Shown here piece by piece: positions 51,577 to 59,906 of a stretch of 64,000 nucleotides of DNA. The notes beneath the pieces were generated by a model, which saw only the letters and a list, made by a program, of their open reading frames with translations, made no database searches and was not told the DNA's origin. A program made the position numbers and the translations under genes. This stretch comes from Salinispora oceanensis. Its GTDB lineage: Bacteria > Actinomycetota > Actinomycetes > Mycobacteriales > Micromonosporaceae. Each line of letters opens with the position of its first letter. Positions within the stretch are counted from its first letter, which is position 1. The stretch lies in the NCBI RefSeq assembly GCF_000383575.1, contig NZ_KB911579.1, forward strand, positions 5,045,424 through 5,109,423. Direction: 5' to 3'.

Positions 51577-53238
51577 TCAGGTTCGACCGACCACGTCCCG
51601 CCGGAACACCAGGCGAGCCACCTGGGCGGTCACCGCGGCAAGCCCGGTGAGTACCAGGACCGCGACCACGCTGACGTCCTCCAACGGATGTTCGCCGACG
51701 TGCGCGAAGGGTGACAGCCACCCGGCGCTGGTGGGAATCTCGAGGATGGGGGCGAAGTACCCGACGATCAGCCCGTAGCCGAGCACCACCCAGATCAGCG
51801 GCAGCATCCGCGGCACCACCGCATAGAGCAGCGCGGCGGCGGCGAGGAGCAGCCAGACCGCCGGGGTGTGCGCCACGTGCCCGAGCAGCAGACCACCGAA
51901 GGACCCGGCGTCGCCGGTGCTCACCGCCGCCCCGACGCCCATACCGGCGCCCGCCACCAGCAACAGCCACGGTACGCCGACTGCCGTCACCACGAGGTGG
52001 CTGCCGATCCAGGCCGAACGGCTGACCGCCGTCGCGAGGACCGACTCGGCGCGCCCCTCGCTCTCTTCGGCGCGCAGGGTCTGCATGGCGAGCACCGCGT
52101 AGACCCCGACGGCCAGGGCCATGGTCAGGCCCATCGTGCCGAGGTAGCCGTCCAGTAGGTTCTCCGCCCCGCCCATGATGGCGACCATGTCCTCGGGCGC
52201 ATCGGTGAACCCGTCGAGCAGTGGCTGGGTGAACGAGCCGTAGGCGAGGCCGGCGGCGAGCAGTCCCACGCTCCACCCGATCAGGCTGGCCCGGTGCAGC
52301 CGGAACGCGAGCGCGAGCGGCCCGTCCAGCCAGGCCGCCGCCCGGGCCGGGCCCGGGCGGGGCGGCACGAGCCCGGCACCGAAGTCCCGGCGGGCGGAGA
52401 GCGCGTACCCGGCGGCCGCCGCGGTCACCGTGACTGCCAGCGAGATCACCAGTGGCCACCAGCGGTCGTGCACGTACGGCGCGGTCTGCTGGGACCAACC
52501 GACCGGTGACAACCAGGACAACCAGGACGCGCCGCTGCCCTGCACCGCCGCCATGTCACCCAGCCCGCGCAGCACGAACGCGGCTCCGAGTAGAGCGCCC
52601 GCGGTGCCGGAGGCGGCCCGCGGATACTCCGACAGTTGGGCGGTGACCGCCGCGACTCCGGCGAATACCAGCGCCACCGCACCAACCGAGGCACCGAACA
52701 GCAATGACCCTCCGAGGTCGTAGCCCCGGCTGGCCATCAGGCCACCGATCAGGATGGCGACGACCGCGGCCATCGTGGCGGCGAGCACCAGCACGGCGGT
52801 GAGCTGGGCGTGCCGGCCGACCACGCTGGCGCGGATCAACTCGGCCCGACCGGAGCGCTCCTCGGCCCGGGTGTGCCGGACAACGGTCAAGAGCCCCATC
52901 AGGCCCGCGCCGATGGCCACGTAGAGGCCGTACTGCCCGGCGAGGAAACGCTCGATGGTCAGGTCGTCGAAGCCGAATCCCGGGCCGCCGAAGAGCGCAC
53001 CGGCCGGGCTGCCGGAGAAGGCGGTCAGCCCCTCCAGGTCCGCCGGGCTCTCGACGAAGGTCTCCAGCGCGGTGGCGAAGTAGCCCATCAGCAGTGCCAG
53101 GCCGAGGGTCCAGGCCGGGAAGCGGATCCGGTCGCGGCGCAACATGAACCGCAGCAGGGTACCGGTCCCGGTGACCCGGCCGCCGCCCCGGCCGGGCGTC
53201 GCGACCACCGGTCGGTGCACCGTCACGGTGGCCATCAC
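51577..53238 (-). CDS. ABC exporter permease, paralogue of the one at 3819-5441
   Basis: 553 aa, about twelve helices in two halves (LRRDRIRFPAWTLG; FRLHRASLIGWSVG), with RHTRAEERSGRAELIRASVV. Same family and architecture as the 3.8-kb permease. GTG 53238 overlaps the ATPase stop by 4 bp, with an ATG as the next codon. Probable multidrug or antibiotic exporter channel. Confidence 0.88.
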   Translation of the reverse strand: MMATVTVHRPVVATPGRGGGRVTGTGTLLRFMLRRDRIRFPAWTLGLALLMGYFATALETFVESPADLEGLTAFSGSPAGALFGGPGFGFDDLTIERFLAGQYGLYVAIGAGLMGLLTVVRHTRAEERSGRAELIRASVVGRHAQLTAVLVLAATMAAVVAILIGGLMASRGYDLGGSLLFGASVGAVALVFAGVAAVTAQLSEYPRAASGTAGALLGAAFVLRGLGDMAAVQGSGASWLSWLSPVGWSQQTAPYVHDRWWPLVISLAVTVTAAAAGYALSARRDFGAGLVPPRPGPARAAAWLDGPLALAFRLHRASLIGWSVGLLAAGLAYGSFTQPLLDGFTDAPEDMVAIMGGAENLLDGYLGTMGLTMALAVGVYAVLAMQTLRAEESEGRAESVLATAVSRSAWIGSHLVVTAVGVPWLLLVAGAGMGVGAAVSTGDAGSFGGLLLGHVAHTPAVWLLLAAAALLYAVVPRMLPLIWVVLGYGLIVGYFAPILEIPTSAGWLSPFAHVGEHPLEDVSVVAVLVLTGLAAVTAQVARLVFRRDVVGRT

Positions 53239-54143
53239 GCCACCGCCCCGTGGCGGGCCGGCTCATCGCCGTAGTGCCGCAGCAACAGCTGTTCCAGGGT
53301 CGGTGGCCGGACGGTCAGCCCGCGTACGCCGAGGTCGCCGAGCCGCCGGATGACGACGGCCAGGTGATCGCCGTCAACCTCGAAGCGGACGTGTCCGTTG
53401 GTGTCCTGCAGCCCGTGTACGCCGGCCAGGGTGGCGAGCGAGGCGGCCGGACTGTCGACGATCGCGTCCACGGAGGTCCGGGTCAGGTGACGCAGTTCGG
53501 TCAGGGAGCCGGTCTCGACGATCCGCCCCTGCCGGATGATCGAGATCTGGTCGGCCAGCACCTCGACCTGGGCGAGGACGTGGCTGGAGAGCAGTACGGT
53601 CCGGCCGGCGGCACAGGCCTCCCGGATGCACTCCTGAAACACCGCCTCCATCAGCGGGTCCAGCCCGGCGGTCGGCTCGTCGAGCAGCAGCAGGTCCACG
53701 TCGCTGGCCAGCGCCGCGATCAGGGCGACCTTCTGCCGGTTGCCCTTCGAGTAGGTCCGCCCCTTCTTACGCGGATCGAGGTCGAAGCGTTGGCACAGCT
53801 CGTCGCGGCGAACCGGGTCGGTCCCGCCGCGCAGGCGGGCGAAGAGGTCGATCGCTTCGCCGCCGGTCAGGTTGGGCCACAGCTCCACGTCGCCGGGGAC
53901 GTAGGCGAGTCGGCGGTGCAGTCGCACCGCGTCGGCCCACGGATCACCGCCGAGTAGCCGGACCCGGCCGCGGTCGGCGCGGAGCAGCCCCAGCAGGATC
54001 CGGATGGTGGTGGATTTGCCGGCACCGTTGGGGCCGAGGAAGCCGTGCACGGTACCGGTCTCGACCTGCAGGTCGAGACCGTCCAGGGCCTTGGTGCGGC
54101 CAAAGTGCTTGTCGATGTGCTGAATGTCGATCGCCGTGGTCAT
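53235..54143 (-). CDS. ABC exporter ATPase, paralogue of the one at 5438-6364
   Basis: 302 aa. Walker A GPNGAGKST, LWPNLTGGEAIDLF, signature in YSKGNRQKVALIAAL, Walker B LLLLDEPTAGLDP, SSHVLAQVE. C-terminal domain ends LRHYGDEPARHGAVA. ATG at 54143. It is 110 bp downstream of the 55-codon leader ORF and probably shares the promoter at 54428-54457. Confidence 0.93.
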   Translation of the reverse strand: MTTAIDIQHIDKHFGRTKALDGLDLQVETGTVHGFLGPNGAGKSTTIRILLGLLRADRGRVRLLGGDPWADAVRLHRRLAYVPGDVELWPNLTGGEAIDLFARLRGGTDPVRRDELCQRFDLDPRKKGRTYSKGNRQKVALIAALASDVDLLLLDEPTAGLDPLMEAVFQECIREACAAGRTVLLSSHVLAQVEVLADQISIIRQGRIVETGSLTELRHLTRTSVDAIVDSPAASLATLAGVHGLQDTNGHVRFEVDGDHLAVVIRRLGDLGVRGLTVRPPTLEQLLLRHYGDEPARHGAVA

Positions 54144-54253
54144 GGTGGTAGACCTCGTTCGTGGGAGGACCCGGGCAGGGTGAGGCGCGGGTTGGTCCGA
54201 TGTCGTCGATCACGCGGAGCCCACGAGGAGTCGGTGAGCCGTCGCGGAGAAAT

Positions 54254-54421
54254 TCACGCCGGGGGGCGTGACAGCCGGTACGCAGTTCCCTCTGCGTCGC
54301 CCGCCGCGGGCGGATCCGGGACGTACATCAGATAGTCGTCGAGCATCGAGCGGTCGACGTGCAGCCCTTGGGTGAAACGCCCGAGGGCCGGCGTCTCGAA
54401 ACCCCCGCCAACCGATGCCAC
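54254..54421 (-). CDS. 55-aa hypothetical protein at the head of the exporter operon
   Basis: GTG at 54421 follows GGCGGAG. The frame reads VASVGGGFETPALGRFTQGL, HVDRSMLDDYLMYVPDPPAA, then to a TGA at 54254, with the strong third-position GC of real genes here. A promoter lies directly upstream and the ABC ATPase 110 bp downstream. No family recognised; a leader or small regulatory peptide is possible. Confidence 0.5.
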   Translation of the reverse strand: MASVGGGFETPALGRFTQGLHVDRSMLDDYLMYVPDPPAAGDAEGTAYRLSRPPA

Positions 54422-54427
54422 TCCGCC

Positions 54428-54457
54428 AGATTAAACAGTCGTTCAATGGTTGGGCAA
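54428..54457 (-). promoter_or_regulatory. Promoter with embedded inverted repeat, exporter operon
   Basis: On minus, -35 TTGCCC (54452-54457) and -10 TAATCT (54428-54433) are 18 nt apart. The spacer holds TTGAACGACTGTTTAA (54431-54446), an inverted repeat of TTGAAC with GTTTAA, the size and place of a TetR operator. The start codon at 54421 is so close that the transcript would have almost no leader. No TetR gene is adjacent. Confidence 0.55.
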
Positions 54458-54508
54458 GCGCATAGCGGCCGAGAGTCCACCCGCTGCCGGACGCCCTAGG
54501 GTGAGCTG

Positions 54509-55756
54509 ATGTCCCGCCCCACGCCCTCCGACGACCACCCCGCCGCCGCACCGAACCCGCTCACCCAGCTCACCCTGGACCAGCTCCGGCGACGCACCAG
54601 CGTGAAGTGGGGCAGATACGCCCCAGACGTACTTCCGCTCTGGGTGGCGGAGATGGACGTCCCCCTCGCCCCCGCCGTCGCCGACGCGCTCCAGCGCGCC
54701 ATCGCGCTCGGCGACACCGGCTACGCCCACCCGACGGGGTACGCGGAGGCGTTCGGCGAATTCGCCGCCGAACGCTGGGGCTGGACCGACTTCTCCCCCG
54801 GCCGAACCGCAGTGGTACCCGACGTGATGCTGGGCATCGTCGAGGTGCTCCGGCTGGTGACCGACCCCGGCGACACCGTGGTCGTCTGTTCCCCCGTCTA
54901 CCCGCCCTTCTACGCGTTCGCCCAGCACGCCGGACGGCAGGTGGCCGAGGCCCCGCTCGGAGCCGACCTACGGATCGATCTCGCGGCCCTCGAGGAGGCC
55001 TTCCGGCGTGCCCGTACCCGCGGTAGGCGGCCAGCCTTCCTGCTGTGTAACCCGCACAACCCCACCGGGGTGGTACATCGCCGCACGGAACTCGAGGCCG
55101 TCGCCGAGCTGGCCAGCCGGCACGGCGTACGGGTGATCTCCGACGAGATCCACGCTCCGCTGGCGCTGCCGGGGGCAGACGTCACCCCGTACCTGACCGT
55201 CACCGGCGCTCAGGATGCCTTCGCGGTCACCTCCGGCTCCAAGGCGTGGAACCTCGCCGGCCTGAAGGCGGCACTCGCGATCGCGGGACCGCACGCCGCG
55301 GCCGAGCTGGCCCGGATGCCGGAAGAGGTCAGCCACGGACCGAGCCACCTGGGTGTGGTCGCGCAGACGGCCGCCCTCCGGGACGGCGGGGAGTGGCTCG
55401 ACCACCTCCTCAACGGACTCCACGCCAACCGCACCCGGCTGGAGACGCTGCTGGCCGAGCACCTGCCCACCGTCGGCTACCACCGCCCCGAAGGCACCTA
55501 CCTGGCCTGGCTGGACTGCCGGCGCCTCGGCCCGCATAGTGCTCAACCCGACAGCGCGCCCGGCGACGTCAGCCTCGATCCGGCCCAGCTGTTCCTGGAA
55601 CGCGCACGGGTAGCCCTCAGCTCCGGGAACGCCTTCGGCACCGGTGGAGCGGGCTGGGTCCGGCTGAACTTCGCCACCTCCCCCGCCATCCTCACCGACG
55701 CCGTCACCCGGATGGGTCGGGCCGCCCAGGAGGCGGGAGCCGCCGCCGCGAAGTGA
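54509..55756 (+). CDS. MalY/PatB-type aminotransferase-fold C-S lyase
   Basis: 415 aa. PLWVAEMDVPLAPAVADAL and GDTGYAHPTGYAEAFGEFAA are hallmarks of MalY/PatB; the PLP Lys is Lys245 in SGSKAWNLAGLK. Such enzymes cleave cystathionine or cysteine conjugates to thiol, pyruvate and ammonia. The ATG has no ribosome site; TAGGGT (54497-54502) 6 nt before it suggests a leaderless mRNA. Confidence 0.9.
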   Translation: MSRPTPSDDHPAAAPNPLTQLTLDQLRRRTSVKWGRYAPDVLPLWVAEMDVPLAPAVADALQRAIALGDTGYAHPTGYAEAFGEFAAERWGWTDFSPGRTAVVPDVMLGIVEVLRLVTDPGDTVVVCSPVYPPFYAFAQHAGRQVAEAPLGADLRIDLAALEEAFRRARTRGRRPAFLLCNPHNPTGVVHRRTELEAVAELASRHGVRVISDEIHAPLALPGADVTPYLTVTGAQDAFAVTSGSKAWNLAGLKAALAIAGPHAAAELARMPEEVSHGPSHLGVVAQTAALRDGGEWLDHLLNGLHANRTRLETLLAEHLPTVGYHRPEGTYLAWLDCRRLGPHSAQPDSAPGDVSLDPAQLFLERARVALSSGNAFGTGGAGWVRLNFATSPAILTDAVTRMGRAAQEAGAAAAK

Positions 55757-55845
55757 TCCACAACAGTTGGCAGCCCGAACGGCGAGAGACTGACGTGCCG
55801 GGAAGGTCGTACGCTACCGTTCAGCACGATGCTCAGCCGTCCCGT

Positions 55846-55880
55846 ACGGGCATTTTTGTGCCCGTCGTTCGCTCCGAACG
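55846..55880 (+). terminator. Two small hairpins ahead of the sigma-factor gene
   Basis: ACGGGCA and TGCCCGT (55846-55865) close a T-rich loop; CGTTCG and CGAACG (55866-55880) form a second stem with a 3-nt loop. They lie between the MalY-type gene and the GGAGG of the sigma gene. They may end the upstream transcript or sit in the sigma leader RNA. Confidence 0.4.
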
Positions 55881-55901
55881 GCGACCCCGGAGGTACCCAC
55901 C

Positions 55902-56462
55902 GTGACCGACGACACCGATGTCACCTCGTGGGCTCTCCAGGCGGGACGCGGCGACCAGGCGGCTGCCGCCGCCTTCATCCGGGCGACCCAGCAACAGGTT
56001 CGGCGCTTCCTGGCCGCCCTGATCTCCCCGGCCGAGGCGGATGACCTGGCGCAGGAGACCTACCTGCGCGCGCTGCGGTCGCTTCCCTCGTTCGCCGGCC
56101 GCTCCTCAGCGCGTACCTGGTTGTTCAGCATCGCCCGGCGGGTCGCCGTGGACCACGTGCGAACCGCCACGTCCCGCCCGCGGACGGTCCCGATGACCAG
56201 CTCACACGACGTCGCCGACGCCGACGAGAGCGGCTTCGACCAGCAGGTCGCCCTGGAGCAGATCATCGCGGCGCTCCCGACCGACCGCCGGGAGGCCTTC
56301 GTCGTCACCCAGGTCCTCGGCCTCTCCTACGCCGAGGCCGCACAGGTATGCGGCTGCCCGGTCGGCACGATCAGGTCGCGGGTGTCCCGGGCTCGGGAAG
56401 AGCTCGTTGTCGCGCTACAGGCCCGCTCCGGCGGATCGGACCGCCACCCCGCAGCCGGCTGA
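55902..56462 (+). CDS. ECF RNA polymerase sigma factor
   Basis: 186 aa. Region 2 holds ADDLAQETYLRALRSLPSFA and the -10 contact ARTWLFSIARRVAVDHVRT. Region 4 holds LPTDRREAFVVTQVLGLSYA, EAAQVCGCPVGTIRSRVSRA. GTG with GGAGG before it. The next gene encodes a zinc-binding anti-sigma protein, and three copper/redox genes follow, so it probably responds to metal or oxidative stress. Confidence 0.93.
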   Translation: MTDDTDVTSWALQAGRGDQAAAAAFIRATQQQVRRFLAALISPAEADDLAQETYLRALRSLPSFAGRSSARTWLFSIARRVAVDHVRTATSRPRTVPMTSSHDVADADESGFDQQVALEQIIAALPTDRREAFVVTQVLGLSYAEAAQVCGCPVGTIRSRVSRAREELVVALQARSGGSDRHPAAG

Positions 56463-56517
56463 AGACCTTCCCGTCCCGGGCGGGAACCAGCGCCGGCACC
56501 GGTCCGACTACCGGTAC

Positions 56518-57300
56518 ATGGGGTGTGAGCAGTGGCGCGAGGTGTTGTCGGCGCAGTTGGACGGGGAGGAGACCCCGGCTGAGCGGGCGGCAGCCGACTC
56601 CCACCTGGCCAGTTGCGGTGCGTGCCGGACGTGGTTCGACCAGGCGGCGGCGATCACCAGACGGGCCCGGCTGTCGGTCAGCGTGATCGGCCCCGACCTC
56701 ACCGATGCGGTCCTGGCCGCACTCCCCGTAACGACCCCGGCGGCGGCCCCGACGGGGTTGACGACGCGGCCGCCGTGGCGACAGCGGCTGGTCATCGCCC
56801 TGCGGGCAGCGCTCGGGCTGACCGGGGCGCTGCAGGTCACACTGGGTCTGACGCAGGTCGGCCAGGCGGCGGCGGGCCCGCACATCCACGCCGGCGGGCC
56901 ACTGGCCTCGGGCCACCTCTGGCATGAGGCAGCGGCGTGGAACATCGCCGTCGGTGCCGGGTTCCTGTTCGTGGCCGCCCGCCGTACCCCGCCGACCGGG
57001 CTGCTACCCATGTTGAGCGCCTTCGTCGGCACCCTGGTGCTCTTGTCGGTCAACGACCTGATGACCGGCCGGGTGGAGACCGCCCGGCTGGTCAGTCACG
57101 GATTCCTCTTCGTTGGCTACGCGATCGTCGTGGCCATGTCCCGGCCCGGCCTACACCCCGGCGGCCCGCCCACCGACCTTCGCCCTGATCGGCCCCGCTG
57201 GCGTATCCCGGCCGAGGATGAGCCGCCCCCGCCGGGTCTGCGGCTCGTACCCCCGCCGCTTCCGGGCTCGGCGTGCCATCGGGACAACGCCGCGGCCTGA
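56518..57300 (+). CDS. Membrane anti-sigma factor with zf-HC2 domain
   Basis: 260 aa from the ATG at 56518. The N-terminal HxxxCxxC (HLASCGACRTW) is the zinc anti-sigma motif that holds the sigma factor. About six helices follow (residues 85-215), including a His-rich stretch (HIHAGGPLASGHLWHEAAAW) near the membrane that might sense metal. The upstream in-frame extension has no similarity. Confidence 0.87.
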   Translation: MGCEQWREVLSAQLDGEETPAERAAADSHLASCGACRTWFDQAAAITRRARLSVSVIGPDLTDAVLAALPVTTPAAAPTGLTTRPPWRQRLVIALRAALGLTGALQVTLGLTQVGQAAAGPHIHAGGPLASGHLWHEAAAWNIAVGAGFLFVAARRTPPTGLLPMLSAFVGTLVLLSVNDLMTGRVETARLVSHGFLFVGYAIVVAMSRPGLHPGGPPTDLRPDRPRWRIPAEDEPPPPGLRLVPPPLPGSACHRDNAAA

Positions 57301-57397
57301 GCGTCGCGATACCGGTGAAGTTGCTAACCGAATCACCGGGAACTTTCCCGCCCCGCCAAACCGACCAACAGTCAACACCGTACTCAGAGAGGTCTAC

Positions 57398-57985
57398 ATG
57401 CCAATTAACGTCAACGGTCGGCGGCTACGCCCGGCCGCCCTGGTCGCCGCTGCCCTGCTGACCGCCGCCATGGCCGGTTGTGGCTCGTCCGGCGACTCGT
57501 CGGCGACCAACCCCACCCCGTCGGAGTCGGCCGTTCCGGCGGCGGATGCCCCCGCCGACGTGATCGGGATCAACGACCCGTGGGTGAAGGCCGCCGACAA
57601 GGGGATGACCGCGGCGTTCGCTACCCTGGTGAACGAGAACGACGCCGACGTGACCCTGACCGGCGTCAGCACCGAGGTGTCGCCGATGGAACTGCATGAG
57701 ATGGCCATGAAGGATGGGGAGATGGTCATGCAGGCCAAGGAGGGCGGCATCGTGATCAAGGCGAAGAGCAGCCACCTGCTCGAGCCCGGCGGCGACCACC
57801 TCATGATGCTGGATCTGAAGCGACCGGTACAGGCCGGGGATGAGCTGACCTTCACCCTCACCTTCGCCGACGGGCGGACCCAATCGTTCACGGCGGTGGC
57901 GAAGCCGTTCACCGGCGCGGAGGAAAGCTACAACCCCGAGCACGGTATGCCGGACATGTCCATGAGCCCCAGCGCCGCGTCATGA
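57398..57985 (+). CDS. PCu(A)C-type copper chaperone lipoprotein
   Basis: 195 aa. Lipobox MAGC in the signal. The domain shows the H-M ... H-x-M copper pattern (SPMELHEMAMKDGEMVMQAK, PGGDHLMMLDL) of PCu(A)C, which delivers Cu(I) to cytochrome oxidase outside the membrane; the Met-rich tail (HGMPDMSMS) may bind copper too. AGAGAGG precedes the ATG. Its stop overlaps the peroxidase start by 4 bp. Confidence 0.92.
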   Translation: MPINVNGRRLRPAALVAAALLTAAMAGCGSSGDSSATNPTPSESAVPAADAPADVIGINDPWVKAADKGMTAAFATLVNENDADVTLTGVSTEVSPMELHEMAMKDGEMVMQAKEGGIVIKAKSSHLLEPGGDHLMMLDLKRPVQAGDELTFTLTFADGRTQSFTAVAKPFTGAEESYNPEHGMPDMSMSPSAAS

Positions 57986-59208
57986 CTGGGAGCGACCCCC
58001 GCGTGGTGAGCCGACGCGGTCTGCTCGCGGGCGGTGCCCTGGCTGCCGGTGGCGCGCTCGGCGCCACGGTGGCCGTCACCGCCGTTGGCTCCGACGACCC
58101 CGCGACCCGCCCCGCCGAGATGACGCCGGTGGCGGAGATCGGGCTCGCCGTCGAACCGTTCCACGGCACCCGCCAGGCGGGGGTCGCCACCGAACCGCAG
58201 GCGCATGCGGCGTTCGTCGCGCTCGCGCTCCGGCCGGAGACGGACCGGGAGGCGCTGGGACGGATGCTGCGACTGCTCTCCGACGACGCCGCCCGCCTCA
58301 CCCAGGGCCGTCCCGCCCTGGCCGACACCGAGCCGGAGCTCGGGCTACTGCCAGCCCGGCTGACCGTGACCTTCGGCTTCGGCCCCGGTTTCTACCAGGC
58401 GGCCAACCTCGACGAGCGGCGACCACCATCGGTCGCCGCCCTCCCGGCACTCCGCATCGACCGACTCTCCCCCCACTGGTCTGGCGGGGACCTGCTGCTA
58501 CAGATCTGCGCCGACGACCCGCTGACCGTCGCGCACGCCCAGCGGGTGCTGGTCAAGGACAGCCGCCCCTTCGCCACCGTCGCCTGGGTACAGCAAGGCT
58601 TCCGGCGCGCGGCCGGAGCCGAGCCGGGGCGCACCCAGCGCAACCTCTTCGGCCAGCTCGACGGCACCGCCAACCCGAAGCCGGGCGCGCCCCTGGAGAC
58701 CGCGGTGTGGGTACCGGACGGGCCGTCGTGGCTGCGCGACAGCACCACCCTGGTCATCCGGCGGATCAGCATGAACCTGGAGACGTGGGACCTCCTCGGC
58801 CGCACCGACCGAGAGTTGTCCGTCGGCCGCCGGCTCGACACCGGCGCGCCGCTGACCGGTACGGACGAACACGACGAGCCCGACTTCGACGCCCTCGGGT
58901 CAGGCGGGCTCACCGTCATCCCGGACTTCTCGCACCTGACCCGCTCCCACGTCACCGAGGACCGGCTCCGGATTCTGCGCCGCCCCTACAATTACGACGG
59001 CGTGCCCGGTGCCGACGGCACTGCGGACAGCGGCCTGATCTTCGCCTCGTACCAAGCCGACATCACCCGTCAGTTCCTACCCATCCAACGACGCCTGGCC
59101 GAACGGGACCTACTCAACGAGTGGACCACCCCGATCGGCTCCGCCGTCTTCGCGATCCCACCCGGCTGCCCCGAAGGCGGCTGGATCGGCCAGCAACTGC
59201 TCGGCTGA
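57982..59208 (+). CDS. DyP-type heme peroxidase (TAT-exported)
   Basis: 408 aa. Twin-arginine signal SRRGLLAGGALAAGG. The GxxDG motif of DyP enzymes is FGQLDGTANPK, with the proximal heme His region near FSHLTRSHV and a late distal Arg (SYQADITRQFLPIQ). EfeB-like size and export suggest it works outside, on heme, iron or dyes. Coupled to the copper chaperone gene. Confidence 0.92.
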   Translation: MTGSDPRVVSRRGLLAGGALAAGGALGATVAVTAVGSDDPATRPAEMTPVAEIGLAVEPFHGTRQAGVATEPQAHAAFVALALRPETDREALGRMLRLLSDDAARLTQGRPALADTEPELGLLPARLTVTFGFGPGFYQAANLDERRPPSVAALPALRIDRLSPHWSGGDLLLQICADDPLTVAHAQRVLVKDSRPFATVAWVQQGFRRAAGAEPGRTQRNLFGQLDGTANPKPGAPLETAVWVPDGPSWLRDSTTLVIRRISMNLETWDLLGRTDRELSVGRRLDTGAPLTGTDEHDEPDFDALGSGGLTVIPDFSHLTRSHVTEDRLRILRRPYNYDGVPGADGTADSGLIFASYQADITRQFLPIQRRLAERDLLNEWTTPIGSAVFAIPPGCPEGGWIGQQLLG

Positions 59209-59224
59209 CCTCGACAGGAGAACC

Positions 59225-59827
59225 ATGCGGACCAACACCCGCCCGGGACCCGCCGGCTTCCTCGCCGCCGTCCTCGCCACCGCCGCGCTGCTGCTCGTAC
59301 CGGCTTCCCCGGCCGTCGCGCACAATTCCCTGAAGACCACCACCCCGGCCAAGAACGCCGAGCTGGACAAGGCGCCGACCGAGATCACCCTGGAGTTCCT
59401 CCAGAGGCTGGATCCGGCGTTCACCACCATCGTCCTCTCCGACGCCGCAGAGCAGAAGGTCCCCACCGGTGAACCCGTGGTCACCGGGGCAGAAGGCACG
59501 ATAAGCATCGATGAGACCCTGGCGAACGGCACCTACACCGTCGCGTACCGGGTGGTCTCCGCCGACGGGCACCCGGTCCAGGGCTCCTACGCGTTCACCG
59601 TCGCCGATCCCGCTGGCGCCGAGGCGCCGGTTCCGACGCCGGCAGAGTCGTCCCCCGCGGCCGAGGCCACCACACCGCCAACGGAGCCCGCGGCGGCCAG
59701 CCCGGTGGCGGCGACCGACGGCGGCGGCAGCGGGACCGGCACGGCGGCGGTGATCGGCGGCGGAATCCTGTTGGTGCTGGTAGCCGGCGGCCTGGTGCTA
59801 CTACGCCGCCGACGCGGCACGGCCTGA
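59225..59827 (+). CDS. CopC-domain membrane-anchored copper protein
   Basis: 200 aa. Signal peptide ends before AHNSL, so mature His1 can bind Cu(II), as in CopC. LDPAFTTIVLSDA and SADGHPVQGSYAFTV complete the domain (to about residue 125). A Pro/Ala/Thr linker and one C-terminal helix with an RRRR stop-transfer anchor it. AGGAG upstream. Completes the copper/redox operon. Confidence 0.92.
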   Translation: MRTNTRPGPAGFLAAVLATAALLLVPASPAVAHNSLKTTTPAKNAELDKAPTEITLEFLQRLDPAFTTIVLSDAAEQKVPTGEPVVTGAEGTISIDETLANGTYTVAYRVVSADGHPVQGSYAFTVADPAGAEAPVPTPAESSPAAEATTPPTEPAAASPVAATDGGGSGTGTAAVIGGGILLVLVAGGLVLLRRRRGTA

Positions 59828-59852
59828 CCAACGGGATCAGCACCGTTGCCAT

Positions 59853-59882
59853 GGCCGGGGCGGCGTGACCGCTGCCCCGGCC
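59853..59882. terminator. Strong hairpin between copC-like and cbiO genes
   Basis: A 12-bp stem (59853-59864 with 59871-59882; one G-T pair) closes a 6-nt GTGACC loop between convergent genes. Probable bidirectional terminator. Confidence 0.65.
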
Positions 59883-59906
59883 ACGCCGCGCGTCGGGTTG
59901 CGGCGA

